Source of the DNA: Clostridia bacterium
GTDB lineage: Bacteria > Bacillota > Clostridia > Oscillospirales > CAG-382
Assembly (NCBI GenBank): GCA_017613815.1
Contig: JAGADB010000152.1
Span: forward strand, 1-6,900
Direction: 5' to 3'
DNA: 6,900 bases
Positions 5,249 to 6,900 of the stretch are shown here, in pieces (positions within the stretch are counted from its first letter, which is position 1; each line of letters starts with the position of its first letter). The position numbers and the translations under genes were made by a program. The notes under the pieces were generated by a model. It did not search any database, was not told where the DNA came from, and was given only the letters and a program-made list of their open reading frames with translations.

Positions 5249-5256
5249 ATGTTCCG

Positions 5257-5493
5257 ATGAACTGTGTTTTTTTCATTGTAAGTTCAGTAACGTATGCCAT
5301 GAAAGCCAAAAATGCGCTTGAAAGGCACGGAATACCCTGCAGGGTGGAAAAAATAAAGAACGTTGCCTCGCTCGGAGGATGCGGATTCGGCATAAAAGTC
5401 CCGAAAGACTATTTATCAGTTGCAAAAAACATCTTTTTTTCCGAGGGTATTAATATTGCGGAAATAACGGACTGCGGGGCAAAATACGGATGA
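5257..5493 (+). CDS. DUF3343 protein (putative Se/S carrier-like)
   Basis: This is a small cytoplasmic protein of 78 residues with no signal peptide or membrane segment. The N-terminal strand FFIVSSVTYAMKAKNALERHGIP and the following VASLGGCGFGIKV fit the DUF3343 family (Pfam Se/S carrier-like): a beta-alpha unit, then a segment ending in a conserved Cys-Gly. Cysteines are at 3, 28, 42 and 73, and C42 in GGCGFG is the family-conserved one. The biochemical role of the family is not established. Its name reflects a predicted function in carrying sulfur or selenium on a cysteine. The start at 5257 rests on AAGGAGGG eight bases upstream. The stop overlaps the ATG of the cysteine desulfurase gene by four bases (ATGA), so the two should be translated together, which suggests the desulfurase may load this protein. 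Confidence 0.82.
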   Translation: MNCVFFIVSSVTYAMKAKNALERHGIPCRVEKIKNVASLGGCGFGIKVPKDYLSVAKNIFFSEGINIAEITDCGAKYG

Positions 5494-6626
5494 ACAAATA
5501 TATTTATTTTGACAACGCCGCAACGACGGTAAACAAGCCCGACTGCGTTATAAATTCCGCCGTGTTCGCCATGCAGAAGCTTGCAAATCCCGGCAGAAGC
5601 GGACACGATTTATCATTGTACGCCGCTTCCGAAATATATGAATGCAGAAAAGAAATATGCCGGCTTTTCGGATATGACAAGCCCGAAAACGTTATTTTCA
5701 CCTATAACGCGACCTACGCGCTGAATATGGCGATAAAGGGCTTTGCAAAAAACAATTCTCACATCATTATTTCAAGCTTCGAGCACAATTCGGTGATACG
5801 CCCGGTGCACGCGCTCGCATCCGACGAGAGCAAAAATATATCATACAGCGTTTTCAACGCGTCTCTCGACGACAACGGGATATTATACGATTTTTCGTCA
5901 AAAATCAGGGCAAATACCGAAATTGCGGTGGTTACCCTTGCGTCGAACGTCTGCGGAAAAATAATGCCCGTTGCGAAAATTGCCGAAATATGCAAAAAGA
6001 AAGGCATTATCCTTATATGCGACGCCGCGCAGGGCGCCGGATGCGTGCCGATAAACTTAAAATCTTTGGGAGCCGACGTATTGTGCTTTGCAGGCCACAA
6101 GAGTCTGTACGGTCCGCAAGGCGTGGGAGGCGCGGTTTTCTGCACCGAAAAGAAGCCGAAAACCTTAATTGAAGGCGGAAACGGCGCAAATTCGGCAAAT
6201 CCTAACATGGACGGTCCCCTTCCCGAATCGTTGGAAGCGGGAACGTTAAACACTCCCGGAATATGCGCTCTCAAAGCGGGAATAAAATATATTTCAAAAA
6301 TCGGAATTGAGGAAATTTACGAAAGAAATCTCGAACTTATAGACAGGCTTACCGAAAACCTGTCTTCTGTAAAAGGCGTAAAAATATACGGTCTTTCAGC
6401 AAAAAGAACGCCGACGCTGCTTTTCAACGTAAGAGATTTGAGTTCCGAAGCCGTAGCCGGCATCTTAAACGAAAACAACGTTTGCGTGCGTTCGGGCTTC
6501 CACTGCGCTCCCAAGGCGCACATGCAGTTAAAAACGGGCGAAAACGGTGCCGTAAGGGCTTCATTATCGTTTACGAACACCAAAAAGGAAATCGACGCTT
6601 TCAGTTATTATATAAGCAGAATTTAA
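5490..6626 (+). CDS. cysteine desulfurase family protein (aminotransferase class V, EF2568-like)
   Basis: This is a PLP-dependent enzyme of 378 residues, cytoplasmic. Related enzymes remove sulfur from cysteine (or selenium from selenocysteine) as a persulfide or selenide on an active-site cysteine. Visible features are YFDNAATT at the very N-terminus (5-13), EHNS with the cofactor-stacking His (H99), CDAAQ with the PLP-nitrogen Asp (D178), AGHKS with the Schiff-base lysine (K204), GTLNTPGI (251-258), and VRSGFHCAPKAH with the catalytic Cys339. The short N-terminus and HCAP-x-AH block point to the EF2568-like subgroup (TIGR01977), a clade apart from IscS, NifS and SufS. Members are reported in the genomic company of selenium and molybdenum hydroxylase genes, but their exact substrate is unsettled. 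No selD, yqeB/yqeC or Fe-S scaffold gene is in the window. It overlaps the DUF3343 gene by four bases with only a weak ribosome binding site, implying translational coupling. Confidence 0.9.
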   Translation: MNKYIYFDNAATTVNKPDCVINSAVFAMQKLANPGRSGHDLSLYAASEIYECRKEICRLFGYDKPENVIFTYNATYALNMAIKGFAKNNSHIIISSFEHNSVIRPVHALASDESKNISYSVFNASLDDNGILYDFSSKIRANTEIAVVTLASNVCGKIMPVAKIAEICKKKGIILICDAAQGAGCVPINLKSLGADVLCFAGHKSLYGPQGVGGAVFCTEKKPKTLIEGGNGANSANPNMDGPLPESLEAGTLNTPGICALKAGIKYISKIGIEEIYERNLELIDRLTENLSSVKGVKIYGLSAKRTPTLLFNVRDLSSEAVAGILNENNVCVRSGFHCAPKAHMQLKTGENGAVRASLSFTNTKKEIDAFSYYISRI

Positions 6627-6630
6627 GCAC

Positions 6631-6657
6631 AAAGGTACCGTTTACGGTACCTTTTTT
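6631..6657 (+). terminator. intrinsic terminator of the DUF3343-desulfurase operon
   Basis: AAAGGTACCG (6631-6640) and CGGTACCTTT (6645-6654) form a perfect 10-bp stem with a TTTA loop. The U run TTTTTT at 6652-6657 overlaps the last stem pairs. It begins four bases after the desulfurase stop. Confidence 0.93.
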
Positions 6658-6659
6658 AT

Positions 6660-6688
6660 TTGACTTTCGGCGCGTGAAATGATATAAT
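6660..6688 (+). promoter_or_regulatory. promoter of the peptide ABC ATPase gene
   Basis: TTGACT (6660-6665) and a perfect TATAAT (6683-6688) are 17 bases apart. A TG one base before the -10 (6680-6681) makes it an extended -10 promoter. The -35 begins two bases after the U run of the preceding terminator, so the downstream gene is insulated and begins its own unit. Confidence 0.9.
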
Positions 6689-6703
6689 TAACGTAAATAA
6701 ATC

Positions 6704-6709
6704 AAGGAG
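6704..6709 (+). promoter_or_regulatory. ribosome binding site of the peptide ABC ATPase gene
   Basis: AAGGAG ends seven bases before the ATG at 6717, an ideal spacing. Confidence 0.85.
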
Positions 6710-6716
6710 CGTTTTT

Positions 6717-6900
6717 ATGGAGCAGACCACGCTGGAAGTCGACCGCCTTTGCGCCAGTTTTTTTACCCCGGAAGGCGAGGTCCGGGCAGTCAACGATGTT
6801 TCCCTCCGGGTGCCGGAAGGAAGCATCGTGGGCATCGTCGGTGAATCCGGCAGCGGCAAAAGCATGACCGCCAGGGCCATCATGGGGCTGATCAAAAAAC
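6717..6900 (+). CDS. oppD: oligopeptide/dipeptide ABC transporter ATP-binding protein, N-terminal part (3' end outside window)
   Basis: Only the first 61 codons are present. They read as the N-terminal nucleotide-binding region of an OppD/DppD-type ATPase: a strand LEVDRLCASF, then VRAVNDVSLRVPEGSIVGIVG, then Walker A GESGSGKS (42-49) and MTARAIMGL. GESGSGKS followed by a small helix and MGL is characteristic of peptide and nickel importer ATPases rather than the sugar type seen earlier in the window. The enzyme would power peptide uptake at the membrane with permease and binding-protein subunits that must lie beyond the edge. Base composition differs from its neighbours: about 60% G+C over the last 180 bases, with CTG, GGC, GTC, CGG and CCG codons frequent. 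It has its own promoter. DppD, or a nickel-type ATPase, cannot be excluded. Confidence 0.82.
   Translation, partial: MEQTTLEVDRLCASFFTPEGEVRAVNDVSLRVPEGSIVGIVGESGSGKSMTARAIMGLIKK

Noticed and set aside
5215..5256. Fourteen-codon N-terminal extension of the DUF3343 protein
   Set aside because: The strong AAGGAGGG would then be inside the gene, the earlier ATG has no ribosome binding site, and the family starts at the FFIV strand.

Overview
The window looks like chromosomal DNA of a Gram-positive bacterium of the Bacillota, most likely a Clostridia-type anaerobe. The sequence evidence is vegetative promoters of the TTGACA-N17-TATAAT kind, strong AGGAG ribosome binding sites, short stem-plus-U-run terminators, a SAM-I riboswitch, a preQ1-I riboswitch and a CodY-like box. 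Family evidence is a meso-diaminopimelate dehydrogenase, a QueT-type transporter and an EF2568-type cysteine desulfurase. No genus can be named from the sequence alone. I found no tRNA, rRNA, CRISPR array, insertion sequence or phage gene.

Layout. Positions 1-236 (+) are the 3' end of ddh. It converges on a minus-strand gene for a multi-sugar ABC ATPase (msmK/ugpC type, 1406 to 291), and the two share a bidirectional terminator at 249-278. Continuing on the minus strand are metK (2813 to 1617), queT (3538 to 3047) and brnQ (4949 to 3594). brnQ and queT look like one transcription unit, with a preQ1-I riboswitch in the short gap that overlaps the queT ribosome binding site. metK has its own near-consensus promoter just behind queT, then a SAM-I aptamer and a terminator hairpin. 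The brnQ promoter carries a CodY-like box between its -35 and -10 elements.

A 307-base gap (4950-5256) separates brnQ from a divergent plus-strand operon. This operon encodes a 78-residue DUF3343 protein (putative Se/S carrier-like) and, overlapping it by four bases, a cysteine desulfurase-family PLP enzyme with its catalytic cysteine. A perfect 20-bp palindrome covers the -35 element of this operon and is the best candidate here for the binding site of an unidentified regulator. A strong terminator closes the operon. Directly after it, a new extended -10 promoter starts an oligopeptide ABC ATPase gene (oppD/dppD type) that runs off the window and is visibly richer in G+C.

Functional reading. 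The window is mostly small-molecule acquisition (branched-chain amino acids, queuosine precursors, sugars, peptides) and sulfur metabolism (SAM synthesis, cysteine desulfuration). Nearly every unit has a recognisable metabolite-sensing element. The least explained parts are the DUF3343-desulfurase pair with its palindrome, and nested inverted repeats in the metK-msmK gap.
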